Notes: generated by a model from the sequence alone, not told the origin. DNA of 64,000 bases from Actinomadura meyerae (GCF_900188445.1 NZ_FZOR01000031.1:1-64000), one strand, 5' to 3'. Counted from the stretch's first letter, positions 42,117-51,688 are shown. A program made the numbers and translations.

Positions 42117-42773
42117 TTGGAACTGCGCGTCCTCGTCGCCGACGACCAGGCCCTGCTGCGCGGCAGCTTCCGCGTCCTCATCGACACCGCGCCCGGCCTC
42201 CGCGCCGTCGGCGAGGCCGGCACCGGCGCCGAGGCCGTCGAGCTCGCCGCGCGGGAGCGCCCCGACGTCGTCCTCATGGACGTCCGCATGCCGGAGATGG
42301 ACGGCATCGAGGCGACCCGGCGGATCTGCGCCGACCTCCCGGACGTGCGCGTCCTGATCCTCACGACCTTCGACCTGGACTCCTACGTGTACGCGGCGCT
42401 GAAGGCCGGAGCGAGCGGCTTCCTGCTGAAGGACACCCCGCCCGCCGACCTGCTGTCCGCCGTCCGGGCCGTCGCCGCGGGCGAGGCGCTGCTCGCCCCC
42501 ACGGTGACCCGCCGCCTGATCGCCGAGTTCGTCCGCCGCCCCGCCCCCGTCCAGCCGCCGCCCGCCGCGCTGGAGGCGCTGACCGACCGGGAGCGGGAGG
42601 TCCTCACGCTCATCGCCCGCGGCCTGTCCAACGCCGAGCTGGCCGAGCACCTCCACCTCAGCCCCGCCACGGTGAAGACCCACATCGGCCACCTGCTCTC
42701 CAAGCTGGGGGCCCGCGACCGGGCGCAGCTGGTGATCGCCGCCTACGAGACGCGCCTGGTCCAGCCCGGCTAG
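42117..42773 (+). CDS. Response regulator, NarL/LuxR family
   Basis: 218 aa. Receiver domain with acidic pair VADDQ, phosphoacceptor Asp in VVLMDVRMPEMDG and Lys in FLLKD; the DNA-binding domain is LTDREREVLTLIARGLSNAE followed by LAEHLHLSPATVKTHIGHLLSKL. The start is TTG at 42117, with AGGAAAG a few bases upstream; it gives MELRVLVADD, a normal receiver start. Cognate of the adjacent kinase. Confidence 0.9.
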   Translation: MELRVLVADDQALLRGSFRVLIDTAPGLRAVGEAGTGAEAVELAARERPDVVLMDVRMPEMDGIEATRRICADLPDVRVLILTTFDLDSYVYAALKAGASGFLLKDTPPADLLSAVRAVAAGEALLAPTVTRRLIAEFVRRPAPVQPPPAALEALTDREREVLTLIARGLSNAELAEHLHLSPATVKTHIGHLLSKLGARDRAQLVIAAYETRLVQPG

Positions 42774-42795
42774 GCCGGCGCGGAGGGCGGGCCGC

Positions 42796-43698
42796 TCAGA
42801 CCAGCGCGGGGGCGAGCCGCTCGTACAGATCGGCGGACGACGCCAGATCCGGTGCGGGGGCCATGGCGACCACGTGGTCGGCGCCGGCGTCCAGATGGGC
42901 CTGGACCCGCTTGCCGATCGCGGCCTCGTCGCCCCACGCGAAGCATGCGTCGACGACCTCGTCCGAGCCGCCGTCGGCCAGTGCCTCCTCCGGATACCCC
43001 AGCTCCCGCAGCGCGCGTACGTAGGGCGAGCCGGGAATGGAGAGGAGCGGCACTTGGCGGGCGGCGGCGCGCGCCTTGGCGGCATCCGCCTCCAGGATCA
43101 CGCTGATGAAGACGATCAGGAGCTTGTCCGGGCCGAGCCGCTCCCTGGTCGCCCTGGTGTGCTCGACGGGCATCGCGGCGGGCAGCGCCCCGTCCGCCTG
43201 GTCGCGCGCGAGACCCTGCATCTTCGGTCCGAGCGCCGCCACCAGCCGGGGGAACGGCACCTCGGGCACCGGCGCGGCCGCGACCGCCGCGTCCATCCCG
43301 TTGAGGTAGTCGCGCATCCGCGCCAGCGGGCTCGTCCACTGCTGCCCGCTCTGCTCGACGAACGCGGGCATGCTGACGCCCACGCCGAGCGCGAGCCGGC
43401 CCGGATGGGCGTCCGCGAGGACGGACGCCGCGCCCTGCATGGCGGCGGGGTGCCGCGCCCACAGGTTCGCGACCCCCGAGCCGGCGACGATCCGCTCCGT
43501 CGCCCCGAGTAGGACGCTGAGCTGGGTGAACACCTCGCGGCCGCCGATGGCCTCGTTCGTCCAGAGCGACCCGTAGCCCGCGTCCTCGATGCGCCGGGCC
43601 GCCCGCCGCCATTCGTCCGCGGGCGCGATCGGCGTCATCAGTCCCGCGCCCACCCTGCCCAGCCGCTCCCGCATCAGCCGTACCGCAGTGACCGTCAT
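42796..43698 (-). CDS. LLM-class F420-dependent oxidoreductase
   Basis: 300 aa luciferase-like TIM barrel. RRIEDAGYGSLWTNEAIGG, GVANLWARHPAAMQGAASVLADAHPGRLALGVGVS and PRLVAALGPKMQGLA are typical of actinobacterial LLM proteins that use F420 or flavin. ATG at 43698 has AGGAGG four bases upstream. It diverges from a TetR-family gene across about 104 bp with a possible operator, so the TetR protein probably represses it. Confidence 0.85.
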   Translation of the reverse strand: MTVTAVRLMRERLGRVGAGLMTPIAPADEWRRAARRIEDAGYGSLWTNEAIGGREVFTQLSVLLGATERIVAGSGVANLWARHPAAMQGAASVLADAHPGRLALGVGVSMPAFVEQSGQQWTSPLARMRDYLNGMDAAVAAAPVPEVPFPRLVAALGPKMQGLARDQADGALPAAMPVEHTRATRERLGPDKLLIVFISVILEADAAKARAAARQVPLLSIPGSPYVRALRELGYPEEALADGGSDEVVDACFAWGDEAAIGKRVQAHLDAGADHVVAMAPAPDLASSADLYERLAPALV

Positions 43699-43716
43699 CG
43701 GTCCTCCTATAATCGG

Positions 43717-43740
43717 AACGTACAACCCGCTTAGGACGTT
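43717..43740. promoter_or_regulatory. Candidate TetR operator in the LLM/TetR divergent region
   Basis: AACGT at 43717-43721 and ACGTT at 43736-43740 form an inverted pair with a 14-bp spacer, flanked by GG and CC. The gap is only about 104 bp between two divergent starts. The arms are short, so this is a suggestion. Confidence 0.35.
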
Positions 43741-43802
43741 ACCGGAACGACCGCCCCGCTTGTCAACGCGACGGGCGCGCCGCCGCGGCGAAGGAGGACG
43801 GT

Positions 43803-44498
43803 GTGAGCAGCGAGCCCCGGCGCGCCGACGCCCGCCGGAACCGCGAGCGCATCCTGCGGGCCGCGTACGAGGCGTTCGCGGCCGAGGGCCGCCTCGTCCC
43901 GCTCGACGACATCGCGCGCCGCGCCGGGGTCGGGGCGGGCACGGTGTACCGGAACTTCCCGACCAAGGAGGCGCTGTTCGCGGCCGTCGTCAGCGACCGC
44001 GTCGAGCAGATCGTGGCCGAGGCGGAGGCGCTCGGGGACGCGGCCGACCCGGGCGCGGCCTTCCACGGTTTCGTTACGAAGATCGTCCGGCGGGCCATGG
44101 TGAACCACGCGCTGAGCGAGGCGCTGGCGGCCGACCTGGGCGACTTCGACGTGTGCGGCGCGGACGCGCGGTTCACCGCGGCGCTCGACGTGCTGCTGTG
44201 CAGGGCCCAGGCCGCCGGCGCGGTGCGCGGCGACGTCGGCGTCCAGGACGTGCGCGCCCTCATGTCGGCCGCGATGTACATGGAGCGCCGGCAGGGCGGC
44301 GACGGCCGCCTGGCGTCCCTGGCCTACGACGCGCTCCGCCCGGAAGTAACGAAACGAAACGAAACTCACGCCGCCCGCTGCGAGCTGTGCGGGGCCCCCT
44401 TCACGCCGGCCTCGACGGGCCGCCCCGCCCGCTACTGCGGCGCCGCATGCCGCCAGAAGGCCCACCGGCGCAAGCGGGGCGCGCCGAAATCCGGTTGA
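43803..44498 (+). CDS. TetR-family regulator fused to a C-terminal zinc-motif tail
   Basis: 231 aa. Residues 1-65 are the TetR DNA-binding domain (RERILRAAYEAFAAEG, then LDDIARRAGVGAGTVYRNFPTKEALF); about 66-178 form the ligand domain. An added tail from about 190 reads RCELCGAPFTP and RPARYCGAACRQKAHRRKRG, with Cys193, 196, 212 and 216 as likely zinc ligands. That tail is a separate small motif in other actinobacterial proteins. The junction (EVTKRNETH) is coded by a pentanucleotide repeat. GTG at 43803 has GAAGGAGG upstream. Confidence 0.82.
   Translation: MSSEPRRADARRNRERILRAAYEAFAAEGRLVPLDDIARRAGVGAGTVYRNFPTKEALFAAVVSDRVEQIVAEAEALGDAADPGAAFHGFVTKIVRRAMVNHALSEALAADLGDFDVCGADARFTAALDVLLCRAQAAGAVRGDVGVQDVRALMSAAMYMERRQGGDGRLASLAYDALRPEVTKRNETHAARCELCGAPFTPASTGRPARYCGAACRQKAHRRKRGAPKSG
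44349..44366 (+). repeat. Pentanucleotide repeat (ACGAA x3) inside the TetR fusion gene
   Basis: Three exact tandem ACGAA units plus a partial one lie at the junction between the TetR ligand domain and the zinc tail. The run is AT-rich for this genome. Gain or loss of one unit would shift the frame and remove the tail. Confidence 0.6.
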
Positions 44499-44626
44499 GC
44501 CCGGCCGTGCCCTCGGGCACCCTGTCCGGACCATGGGCCCACGCGAGCCCGTTCCTCCAGAGCTGGCGGCCGGACTGGGAATGCGGTGACGCCGCTCCGG
44601 CCATGGCCGCGCCGTCGTCCTCAGGA

Positions 44627-44857
44627 TCAGGACCAGATCCTGTGGAGCGTCCACGGGGCGTCGCCACCGGGGCTGTGGACCTCCGCGATGGCGAGGCCGT
44701 CCGGCGTGGCGACCTGGAGGCGGTAGTACCTCGCCTGCCCGGGGGCCTGCCACTCCTCAAGCACCCGGCGGACCCGGTAGCTGCCCCGCCGGCCGGTGAT
44801 GCGGGACGGTCGGCCGGTGGACGTGGTCTCCGTGGAAACGGGTTCATCGATCAGCAC
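44627..44857 (-). CDS. DUF6504-like small protein under a probable SOS box
   Basis: 76 aa. The pattern GRPSRITGRRGSYRVRRVLE, W, then YYRLQV and a final WTLHRIWS matches the actinobacterial DUF6504 family (RPxRFxWRGRxYxVxxVLExW...WxLxRVWD). GTG at 44857 lies eight bases after a good -10 box (TAGCGT on that strand), and an SOS-box palindrome sits just upstream of it. The family's biochemical role is unknown to me. The MazG-type gene lies upstream on the same strand, but the SOS promoter in the gap suggests separate control. Confidence 0.65.
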   Translation of the reverse strand: MLIDEPVSTETTSTGRPSRITGRRGSYRVRRVLEEWQAPGQARYYRLQVATPDGLAIAEVHSPGGDAPWTLHRIWS

Positions 44858-44865
44858 GGGACGAC

Positions 44866-44888
44866 ACGCTACCCGAACAGGTGTTCGA
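44866..44888 (-). promoter_or_regulatory. LexA/SOS box with -10 hexamer
   Basis: CCGAACAGGTGTTCGA (44873-44888) matches the actinobacterial LexA consensus TCGAAC-N4-GTTCGA at 11 of 12 fixed positions. On the minus strand it is followed at once by TAGCGT (44871-44866), the likely -10 box of the 76-aa gene. LexA bound here would cover the promoter. Confidence 0.72.
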
Positions 44889-44922
44889 GAGATGGGGAAA
44901 CGCGCCGCAGTCGAAGGAACGG

Positions 44923-45576
44923 TCATCGGCTCCGGAGACGAAGGATCAGCCGCTCGTCGAAACCGCCTCTTTCGGCCGCTTTGGCGGCACGCCGCCGCTC
45001 CAGTCCGGCGGGCGTGAGCCCGTGGGTCGCGGCGAGCGCATGGACGACCTCGAGTACATCGGCGAGTTCGCCCGGGTCGCCGCTCGCGATGTACTCGCCC
45101 GCCTCCTCGACGAGCTTGGCGCGGAGCCACCCGGCGTACTCCGCCCGGTCGGCGACACGCGTCTCCGGCTCCTCGCCGGACGCCCGGATGATCTCGGGTA
45201 TCCGGTCCCGGACGAGCTTCTCCGTCGAGCCGCCTTCCTCGGCCGCGTGGACCACCGCGCCGTGCCGCCGGTCCAGGGACTGGATCCACTTCACCGCGAC
45301 GGCGGCGGTCTGCACCAGCTCGTTCCGGAGGGCGACCGGGTCCGACTCGGCGAGGGCCTCGAAGAACTCCTCGGCCAGGATGTGCCGCCACGTCAGCTCC
45401 CCCTTCGTCCAGGCGGTGGCGCACTCTCGCTTGGCCCGCTCCGCCTCGTCGCCGAACTCCGGGCCGCTCCCGTCGGGGAACTCCTGCACGCCCCACATGC
45501 GGTCCTGGGCATGACGTTCGCTTCTGACATCGGCCAGCACGCTTTCCAACGCCCCTGGCGCTTCCACCTCGTCCAT
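44923..45576 (-). CDS. Double MazG-type nucleotide pyrophosphohydrolase
   Basis: 217 aa with two helical NTP-pyrophosphohydrolase-like units. The first (about 10-105) has RSERHAQDRMWGVQEFPDG, AEEFFEAL (Glu69, 70, 73) and RNELVQTAAVAVKWIQ, the form seen in phage-type MazG-like proteins. The second (about 118-185) has KLVRDRIPEII and LVEEAGEYIASGDPGELADVLEV, the canonical EExxE...ExxD metal site (Glu157, 158, 161, 170 and Asp173). Such enzymes cleave noncanonical (d)NTPs to monophosphates. ATG at 45576 is the first start after the neighbouring gene's stop. Confidence 0.78.
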   Translation of the reverse strand: MDEVEAPGALESVLADVRSERHAQDRMWGVQEFPDGSGPEFGDEAERAKRECATAWTKGELTWRHILAEEFFEALAESDPVALRNELVQTAAVAVKWIQSLDRRHGAVVHAAEEGGSTEKLVRDRIPEIIRASGEEPETRVADRAEYAGWLRAKLVEEAGEYIASGDPGELADVLEVVHALAATHGLTPAGLERRRAAKAAERGGFDERLILRLRSR

Positions 45577-45587
45577 GGGCCCCGACG

Positions 45588-46490
45588 TTAGCCGTGTGCG
45601 GTCGTTCGGTCGGGGTCGCAGGTGACGAGTTCGTGGAGGATGGGCGGTAGTTCGTCCCAGAGCCATTCGTTGAGCGTGCCCGGGAAGCTCCTCGGAGGCC
45701 GGATGCCCAGGCGGTGGGGAGCGACTTCGGCCAGGCGCACCGGGACGGGGCCGTCGTCCCACATGGGGTCCCGAATGCCCCAGAAGGCCGAGAAGTCGGC
45801 GCTCGTCAGCCTGAGCTCATCCGGGAGCACGTGGTCGCCGGGGTGCCGCCCCAGGGGGAGCAGCCGTTGCGCGGTCGTGCGGAGGAGGTTGAGCGCGGCC
45901 AGGTCGTGCGGGCACGCCACCCCGGTGATCTCCAGTTCCGGGATGCCGAAGCGGCGCAGCCCGGTGGTCCGGAGCGCGACGCAGGCGCAGCCGTCGATGT
46001 CGTCCTCGTCGGCGGTGCAGCGGCCGGAGTCTCGGTAGGGCGGCAGGCACGCGCCGAGCCACTCGTCGGCGAGGGCGGAGCCGTTCAGGCGGCCGAGGCG
46101 CGCCACCGGCAGCGTGCGGCCGGTGGCGAGGTCCACGAGCACCCCGCGGAGCGACTCGGCGATCGCCCCGGCCGTGGCGCGTGCGACCTGCGGACCGGAC
46201 GGCACCTCACCGGACGGAAGAACGGCGGTGACGCCGATGTGCCATGGGGCGCGGCGGGCCCGCTCCGCATCGTCCCGATCGTCGCCGTTCACGTCGCTCA
46301 GGTCCCAGGGGGAATCCTCGGCGGGATGACAGGCGATCGCGAGGTGCGGCGTACCGGGGCGCTCCGCCGTCGCCGTGCCCAGGGAGCCCGGGAGCCGGCG
46401 GTGGAGCGCCGCGGGGTCGCCGGGATCCTTGCCGGCCGCGATCACGAAGCCGGCGGTCGTCTCTTCGGGAACCGTGATGGTGACGCGCAT
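45588..46490 (-). CDS. Unrecognised four-cysteine protein, paralogue A
   Basis: 300 aa, family not recognised. Its C-terminal two thirds closely resemble the protein at 59380-60336: DEWLGACLPPYRDSGRCTAD, GCACVALRTTGLRRFGIPEL, VACPHDLAALNLLRTTAQRL, DFSAFWGIRDP and GTLNEWLWDELPP recur in both. Cys158, 168, 170 and 193 are conserved between them and could bind a metal. The N-terminal third is less conserved. ATG at 46490 has GAGGAGG upstream. Twelve bases separate it from the MazG-type gene downstream, so the two likely share a transcript. An upstream element at 46560 is shared with two other genes. Confidence 0.75.
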   Translation of the reverse strand: MRVTITVPEETTAGFVIAAGKDPGDPAALHRRLPGSLGTATAERPGTPHLAIACHPAEDSPWDLSDVNGDDRDDAERARRAPWHIGVTAVLPSGEVPSGPQVARATAGAIAESLRGVLVDLATGRTLPVARLGRLNGSALADEWLGACLPPYRDSGRCTADEDDIDGCACVALRTTGLRRFGIPELEITGVACPHDLAALNLLRTTAQRLLPLGRHPGDHVLPDELRLTSADFSAFWGIRDPMWDDGPVPVRLAEVAPHRLGIRPPRSFPGTLNEWLWDELPPILHELVTCDPDRTTAHG

Positions 46491-46559
46491 GGCAGCCTCC
46501 TCGTTGCCTGGACCGGCGTTCGTCGTCCAGCGTCGAGGAGGCCGCCGCGCACGTTCACT

Positions 46560-46585
46560 AGAACGGGGTTCTGTGGATATCCGGG
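46560..46585 (-). promoter_or_regulatory. Shared upstream element, copy A
   Basis: On the minus strand it reads GGATA then TCCACAGAACCCCGTTCT, with AGAAC-CCC-GTTCT as a perfect inverted repeat. It lies 70-95 bases before the start at 46490. Near copies with the same orientation and nearly the same distance precede the genes starting at 51760 and 60336. The first part resembles a DnaA box (TTATCCACA) with one mismatch. Confidence 0.6.
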
Positions 46586-46648
46586 TCAAGGCGCGCGGCG
46601 CATCGCCCGCCTTCGCGCATGGTGGCTCGGCCGCCGGCTGCTCACCCG

Positions 46649-47398
46649 TCAGCGGCCTTCTCCCGCCCTACGGGTGATCTTCAGGTCCGCGAGGCGTCGC
46701 CGGGCGTAATCGTTCTCGATGCGCCAGCCGCAGGCAGCCTCCCAAGCGTGGACGGCGGCACGGGCGCGTGCCTGCCGGGCGGCGGGCAGAACCGGAATCG
46801 GCAGGTCGGCCAGGTCGAGGTCAACGTGGTCGACCCGGGCCTCGTCCCAGTCCAGGAAACCAACGCCACTCGGGGTCACCCGGATATTGCCGGGCCCGGG
46901 ATCACCGTGCACCACCGCCATGGGGACGCCGACGAGCCCGCGCCACGCCTCGCGGCAGGCCCGGACGGCTGCCCGCGGCATCGCCGACAGATCAACGTCC
47001 CCACCGCACTCATGAAGCAACAGGTCGCGGGTGGACCGGAACCCGGGACGCTGCGACCAGCCTCGCGTGACCGCATGCAACCGCCGCAGGTCAGCGGCCA
47101 CGGCCACCCAATCCCCAGCTGCGGGCGGGCGCCCATCGAGCCACTCCTGCACCACCACCCCCCGCACGTGGCGCCGACCGTCCAGTGTGGGCACTACAGC
47201 CGGGACAGTGAAGCCACACCCGCCCAGATGTTCCAGGAGGTCCAACTCCCAGTCCAGTGCCCTTACCGTTCGCCTACTCCGCCGTACCGCCAATCGCCGC
47301 CCATCGCCCGCGACAGCCTCCCGCACGTGGTTGCGGTTACCGCCGCCCGGCCTCCCCGTGATCCGGATGTTGCCCCAGGCGCGAAGGTCCTCCTCCAT
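46649..47398 (-). CDS. APH-family phosphotransferase
   Basis: 249 aa small aminoglycoside-phosphotransferase-fold kinase. The catalytic loop VVHGDPGPGNIRV and metal motif FLDWDEARVDHVDLDLADL are intact, unlike the pseudokinase at 34223-35302. VVVQEWLDGRPP marks the hinge. Substrate unknown; relatives phosphorylate aminoglycosides, choline or macrolides. ATG at 47398 is preceded by ATGAGGAG, rather close to the start. A hairpin between it and gltA suggests its own promoter. Confidence 0.8.
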   Translation of the reverse strand: MEEDLRAWGNIRITGRPGGGNRNHVREAVAGDGRRLAVRRSRRTVRALDWELDLLEHLGGCGFTVPAVVPTLDGRRHVRGVVVQEWLDGRPPAAGDWVAVAADLRRLHAVTRGWSQRPGFRSTRDLLLHECGGDVDLSAMPRAAVRACREAWRGLVGVPMAVVHGDPGPGNIRVTPSGVGFLDWDEARVDHVDLDLADLPIPVLPAARQARARAAVHAWEAACGWRIENDYARRRLADLKITRRAGEGR

Positions 47399-47483
47399 CT
47401 CCTCATTCTCACGCCGCGAGCCATGACCGCGTCCCGTGCAGGCGCGAAGATCACAGATCACCCGTACGCACCCGCACGTGAAC

Positions 47484-47515
47484 GGGGCGGCACCCGATCT
47501 TTCGGGTACCGCCCC
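47484..47515 (-). terminator. Terminator of gltA
   Basis: GGGGCGGCACCCGA pairs with TCGGGTACCGCCCC (one mismatch) around a four-base loop, downstream of the gltA stop on its strand and before the phosphotransferase gene. Confidence 0.75.
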
Positions 47516-47590
47516 GCAGAGGCGATCGTTCTCATGCTGATAAGGGCCCCGGGGTGTCCGGCTGGACGCCCGGGGGTGGGCGTGCGGCCA

Positions 47591-48874
<1,284 letters not shown>

Positions 48875-49003
48875 ACTCGCTCACTCCCAACTGGGTCCAC
48901 ACCTGCGTAGACGTTCTGCTCCTCATCGTATCCACGTGATCACCAACGCCGATCCGGCGCGTCCCGGTTGACCGCGGGGCGGCTCGGGTGCTCCCGTGGA
49001 GGC

Positions 49004-49666
49004 GTGACCGATGACAGGGCCGCGGAACTCGTCGCGCGCACTCGCGGGGAACTCGCGGGCGCGGCGCCGGCGAACCGCTTCGTCGACATGCTGGAGACGG
49101 GCGATGTGCCCCGGGAACGCCTGGTCTGGCTTGCGGGCGAGGAGTATCGGATCGTTGGCAGCGATAGGCGAAGTTTCGCCCTGCTGGCGGCGCGATTCCC
49201 GAATTCGTCCTCGGGAGAGCTGTTCCTGGGACTCGCGCAGGGCGAGGCGCACGCCCTGGGGCTGCTGCGGGAGTTCGCCGCCGCGCTCGGCCAGAGTGAG
49301 AAGAATCTCATGGCGTACGAGCCGAAACCGCTGGCGCAGGCCTATCCGGCCTTCCTCGCGCAGAAGGCGGCCTTCGGGACGGTCAGCGAGGTCGCCCTGG
49401 CCATGCTCGCCAACCTCGCGGAGTGGGGCTCGTACTGTGCGCGTACGGCGCGGGCCCTCCAGACCCGGTACGGCCTCTCCGGGGACGCGGTCGGTTTCTT
49501 CGAGTTCTTCGCCGAGTCCCCGCCCGGCTTCGAGGAGCAGGCCCTCGACGTGATCGCGTCCGGGCTGGCCTCCGGTGACGACCCGGTCGAGGCCGCGCGC
49601 GCGGCCCGCCTCCTGCACGCCTACGAGACCGCCTTCTGGGACGTGCTCGCGCAGGACCTGCCGTAA
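49004..49666 (+). CDS. TenA/PqqC-like haem-oxygenase-fold protein
   Basis: 220 aa, all helical. VDMLETGDVPRERLVWLAGEEYRI, LALAMLANLAEWGSYCAR and ARAARLLHAYETAFWDVL fit the TenA/PqqC/CADD fold. The usual thiaminase Cys/Glu pair is not obvious, so thiamin salvage is not assured. GTG at 49004 has GTGGAGG upstream. It diverges from gltA; no thiamin or PQQ genes are adjacent. Confidence 0.65.
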   Translation: MTDDRAAELVARTRGELAGAAPANRFVDMLETGDVPRERLVWLAGEEYRIVGSDRRSFALLAARFPNSSSGELFLGLAQGEAHALGLLREFAAALGQSEKNLMAYEPKPLAQAYPAFLAQKAAFGTVSEVALAMLANLAEWGSYCARTARALQTRYGLSGDAVGFFEFFAESPPGFEEQALDVIASGLASGDDPVEAARAARLLHAYETAFWDVLAQDLP

Positions 49667-49678
49667 CCGGGCGTCCCG

Positions 49679-50572
49679 TCACTCCCTGAGCGTGGGCAGC
49701 TCCCCGGTGATGTCGACCAGGGTCCGCTCCTGCGCGCCGATGAGCTGCTCGACGTCCACGGGCGGCCATTCCTCGCCGTAGTGCGCGTCCAGCAGCGTGG
49801 ACAGGGCGACGAGGACCTGCTCCGGAGTGGGACGCTCTCCGGGGTCCTTGCTCAGGCAGCGGCTCACGAGCCCGACCAAGGGGGCGGGCAGAGGGGTGAG
49901 GTCCGGTTCGCCGTGGACGATGCGTGCGCGGACCTTGTGGCCGGTGCCGAACGGGGCGGCTCCCGTGGCCGCGAACACGAGCGTCGAGCCGAGGGAGAAC
50001 ACGTCGCTCTCGGGATGGACGGGGTCGCCGAGGGCCTGCTCGGGCGACATGTAGGCGGGAGTGCCGAGAATCTCGGTGCGCGACAGCGGCAGCGCGTCCA
50101 GCGGCCTCGCGATGCCGAAGTCGATCACCCTCGGCCCGTCGGACGCCAGCAGGACGTTGGACGGCTTCAGGTCGCGGTGCACGATGCCCGCCCGGTGGAT
50201 CGCGATCAGCGCCTCGGCGAGCCCCGCCCCGAGGCGGCAGGCCGTGCGCTCGCGCAGCGGACCCTTCTCCCGGACGACCCTGGCCAGGCTCACGCCCCGG
50301 ATGTACTGGGTGGCGAGCCACGGCCGGTCCGCGTCCGGATCGGCGTCGACGACGGGGGCCGTGTAGAACCCGCTGACCGCCCGCGCGGACGTCACCTCGC
50401 GGCGGAACCGCTCCCGCCACCGCGGATCGTCCAGGAGTTCCGGCCGGATCACCTTCACGGCGACGAGGCGCCTGCTGGGTGACGCGCCGAGGAACACCTC
50501 GCCCATCCCACCGGCTCCGAGCCGGGCGACCACGCGGTACGGGCCGATCACGTCTGGAAGTTCTGACTGCAT
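49679..50572 (-). CDS. Soluble Ser/Thr protein kinase
   Basis: 297 aa Hanks-type kinase without a membrane span. Glycine loop LGAGGMGEVFLG, VAVKVI with the ATP-binding Lys, HRDLKPSN, DFGIARP and LGTPAYMSPEQALGDP are all intact. It ends soon after the kinase domain (helix with DAHYGEEWPPVDVEQLIG), so it is a cytosolic minimal kinase. ATG at 50572 is the first in-frame start near the kinase core; ATG at 50620 is possible and neither has a good ribosome site. Targets unknown. Confidence 0.88.
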   Translation of the reverse strand: MQSELPDVIGPYRVVARLGAGGMGEVFLGASPSRRLVAVKVIRPELLDDPRWRERFRREVTSARAVSGFYTAPVVDADPDADRPWLATQYIRGVSLARVVREKGPLRERTACRLGAGLAEALIAIHRAGIVHRDLKPSNVLLASDGPRVIDFGIARPLDALPLSRTEILGTPAYMSPEQALGDPVHPESDVFSLGSTLVFAATGAAPFGTGHKVRARIVHGEPDLTPLPAPLVGLVSRCLSKDPGERPTPEQVLVALSTLLDAHYGEEWPPVDVEQLIGAQERTLVDITGELPTLRE

Positions 50573-50651
50573 GGGCAAGGGGAGGATCCGATCATGGTGG
50601 GCCGCGCTCAATCGTGCCATGGGCGGACGCCCGTCCGGCAGCTCGCGGAGG

Positions 50652-51581
50652 TCACGTCCAGGGCAGCGCGCCGCGTTCGGCCCAGTAGCGCTCGGGGGAG
50701 ACGCGCAGTTCCGCCAGTGCCGCCAGCTCGTCCTCGTCGAGGGACAGCGTCGACGCGGCCAGGTTCGACCGCAGCTGGGCCGGGCTGACCGCACCGATCA
50801 GGACGGTCCCGGCCCAGGGCCGGCCGAGGGCCGCCGCCAGGGCGACCGCGTCCGGCCGTACACCGTTCTCGGACGCGATGGCCAGCACTGCGGCGGGCGG
50901 CTGAACGGCGAGCCGCCCGTTGGCCAGCACCTCCTTGAGCATGACGTGCAGCCCCTCCGCGTGGGCCTCGCGCAGGGCGTCCTCGGCCGAGGTCTCCAGG
51001 ACGTTCCAGGTCGACTGGACGGAGGTGAAGAGCCTCTGGCCGGAGACGTCCAGTTCCATCGCCCGGCGGATCGTCTCGGCCTGCCTGGGGCCTGAGGTGG
51101 AGAAACCGACGCGGATGCCCTCGGCGCTCAGCTCGGCCATAGCCTCCTGCAGCCGGACGTCCTGGAACAGCGGGCTCTCCTCAGTCAGGGAGTGGACCTG
51201 GTACAGGGAAAGGTGCCCGTCCAGCAGTTCGCGGGTCTCCCGGTACTGGGCGCGGTAGCGGTCGAGGGAGTGCTCCTTGACCTCGTGCACCTCGGCGTCG
51301 GTCTTCCAGTCGCCGACATAGGTGTAGCCCCACTTGCTGGACACGGTCACGCCATCGGGTGCGCGTGCGCTGAGCCAGCCGCCGAGGAACTCCTCGGCCC
51401 TGCCGTACGAACGTGCCGTGTCCACCCATCGGACGCCGGCCGCATAGGCGGTGTCGAGGACGTTCCACGTGGCTTCGCGCATCAGGTCCACGCTGCGCTC
51501 CGGCGGCAGTTCCCCGGCCCGTCCCACGTTGATGTAAGCGGGCCGCCCCAGGGCCGCGAGCCCGATTCCCAAGCGCTCCAT
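50652..51581 (-). CDS. Aldo/keto reductase
   Basis: 309 aa. The tetrad is Asp54 and Tyr59 in WVDTARSYGRAE, Lys83 in VSSKWGY and His130 in YQVHSL. Later segments (GFSTSGPRQAETI, SVQSTWNVLE, VLIGAVSPAQLRSNL) match AKR proteins related to YgjR/PdxI-like reductases. NADPH-dependent carbonyl reduction is expected; substrate open. ATG at 51581 starts MERLGIGLAALGRP; the upstream open frame is antisense shadow. Confidence 0.88.
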   Translation of the reverse strand: MERLGIGLAALGRPAYINVGRAGELPPERSVDLMREATWNVLDTAYAAGVRWVDTARSYGRAEEFLGGWLSARAPDGVTVSSKWGYTYVGDWKTDAEVHEVKEHSLDRYRAQYRETRELLDGHLSLYQVHSLTEESPLFQDVRLQEAMAELSAEGIRVGFSTSGPRQAETIRRAMELDVSGQRLFTSVQSTWNVLETSAEDALREAHAEGLHVMLKEVLANGRLAVQPPAAVLAIASENGVRPDAVALAAALGRPWAGTVLIGAVSPAQLRSNLAASTLSLDEDELAALAELRVSPERYWAERGALPWT

Positions 51582-51670
51582 GGATACAGCCTCGCATGCC
51601 GTGCCCTCTCCCGAAGACCGGGTCAATTGCCCCGGGTTTTCCGATAAATCCGCCACACGTCCGCGGACTG

Positions 51671-51688
51671 TCCACAGAATCGCGTTCC
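51671..51688 (+). promoter_or_regulatory. Shared upstream element, copy C
   Basis: TCCACAGAATCGCGTTCC, preceded by GGACTG, is the third copy of the element seen at 46560 and 60399. It has the same orientation toward the gene and lies 72-89 bases before ATG 51760. CTGTCCACA within it fits the relaxed streptomycete DnaA-box pattern. Confidence 0.55.
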
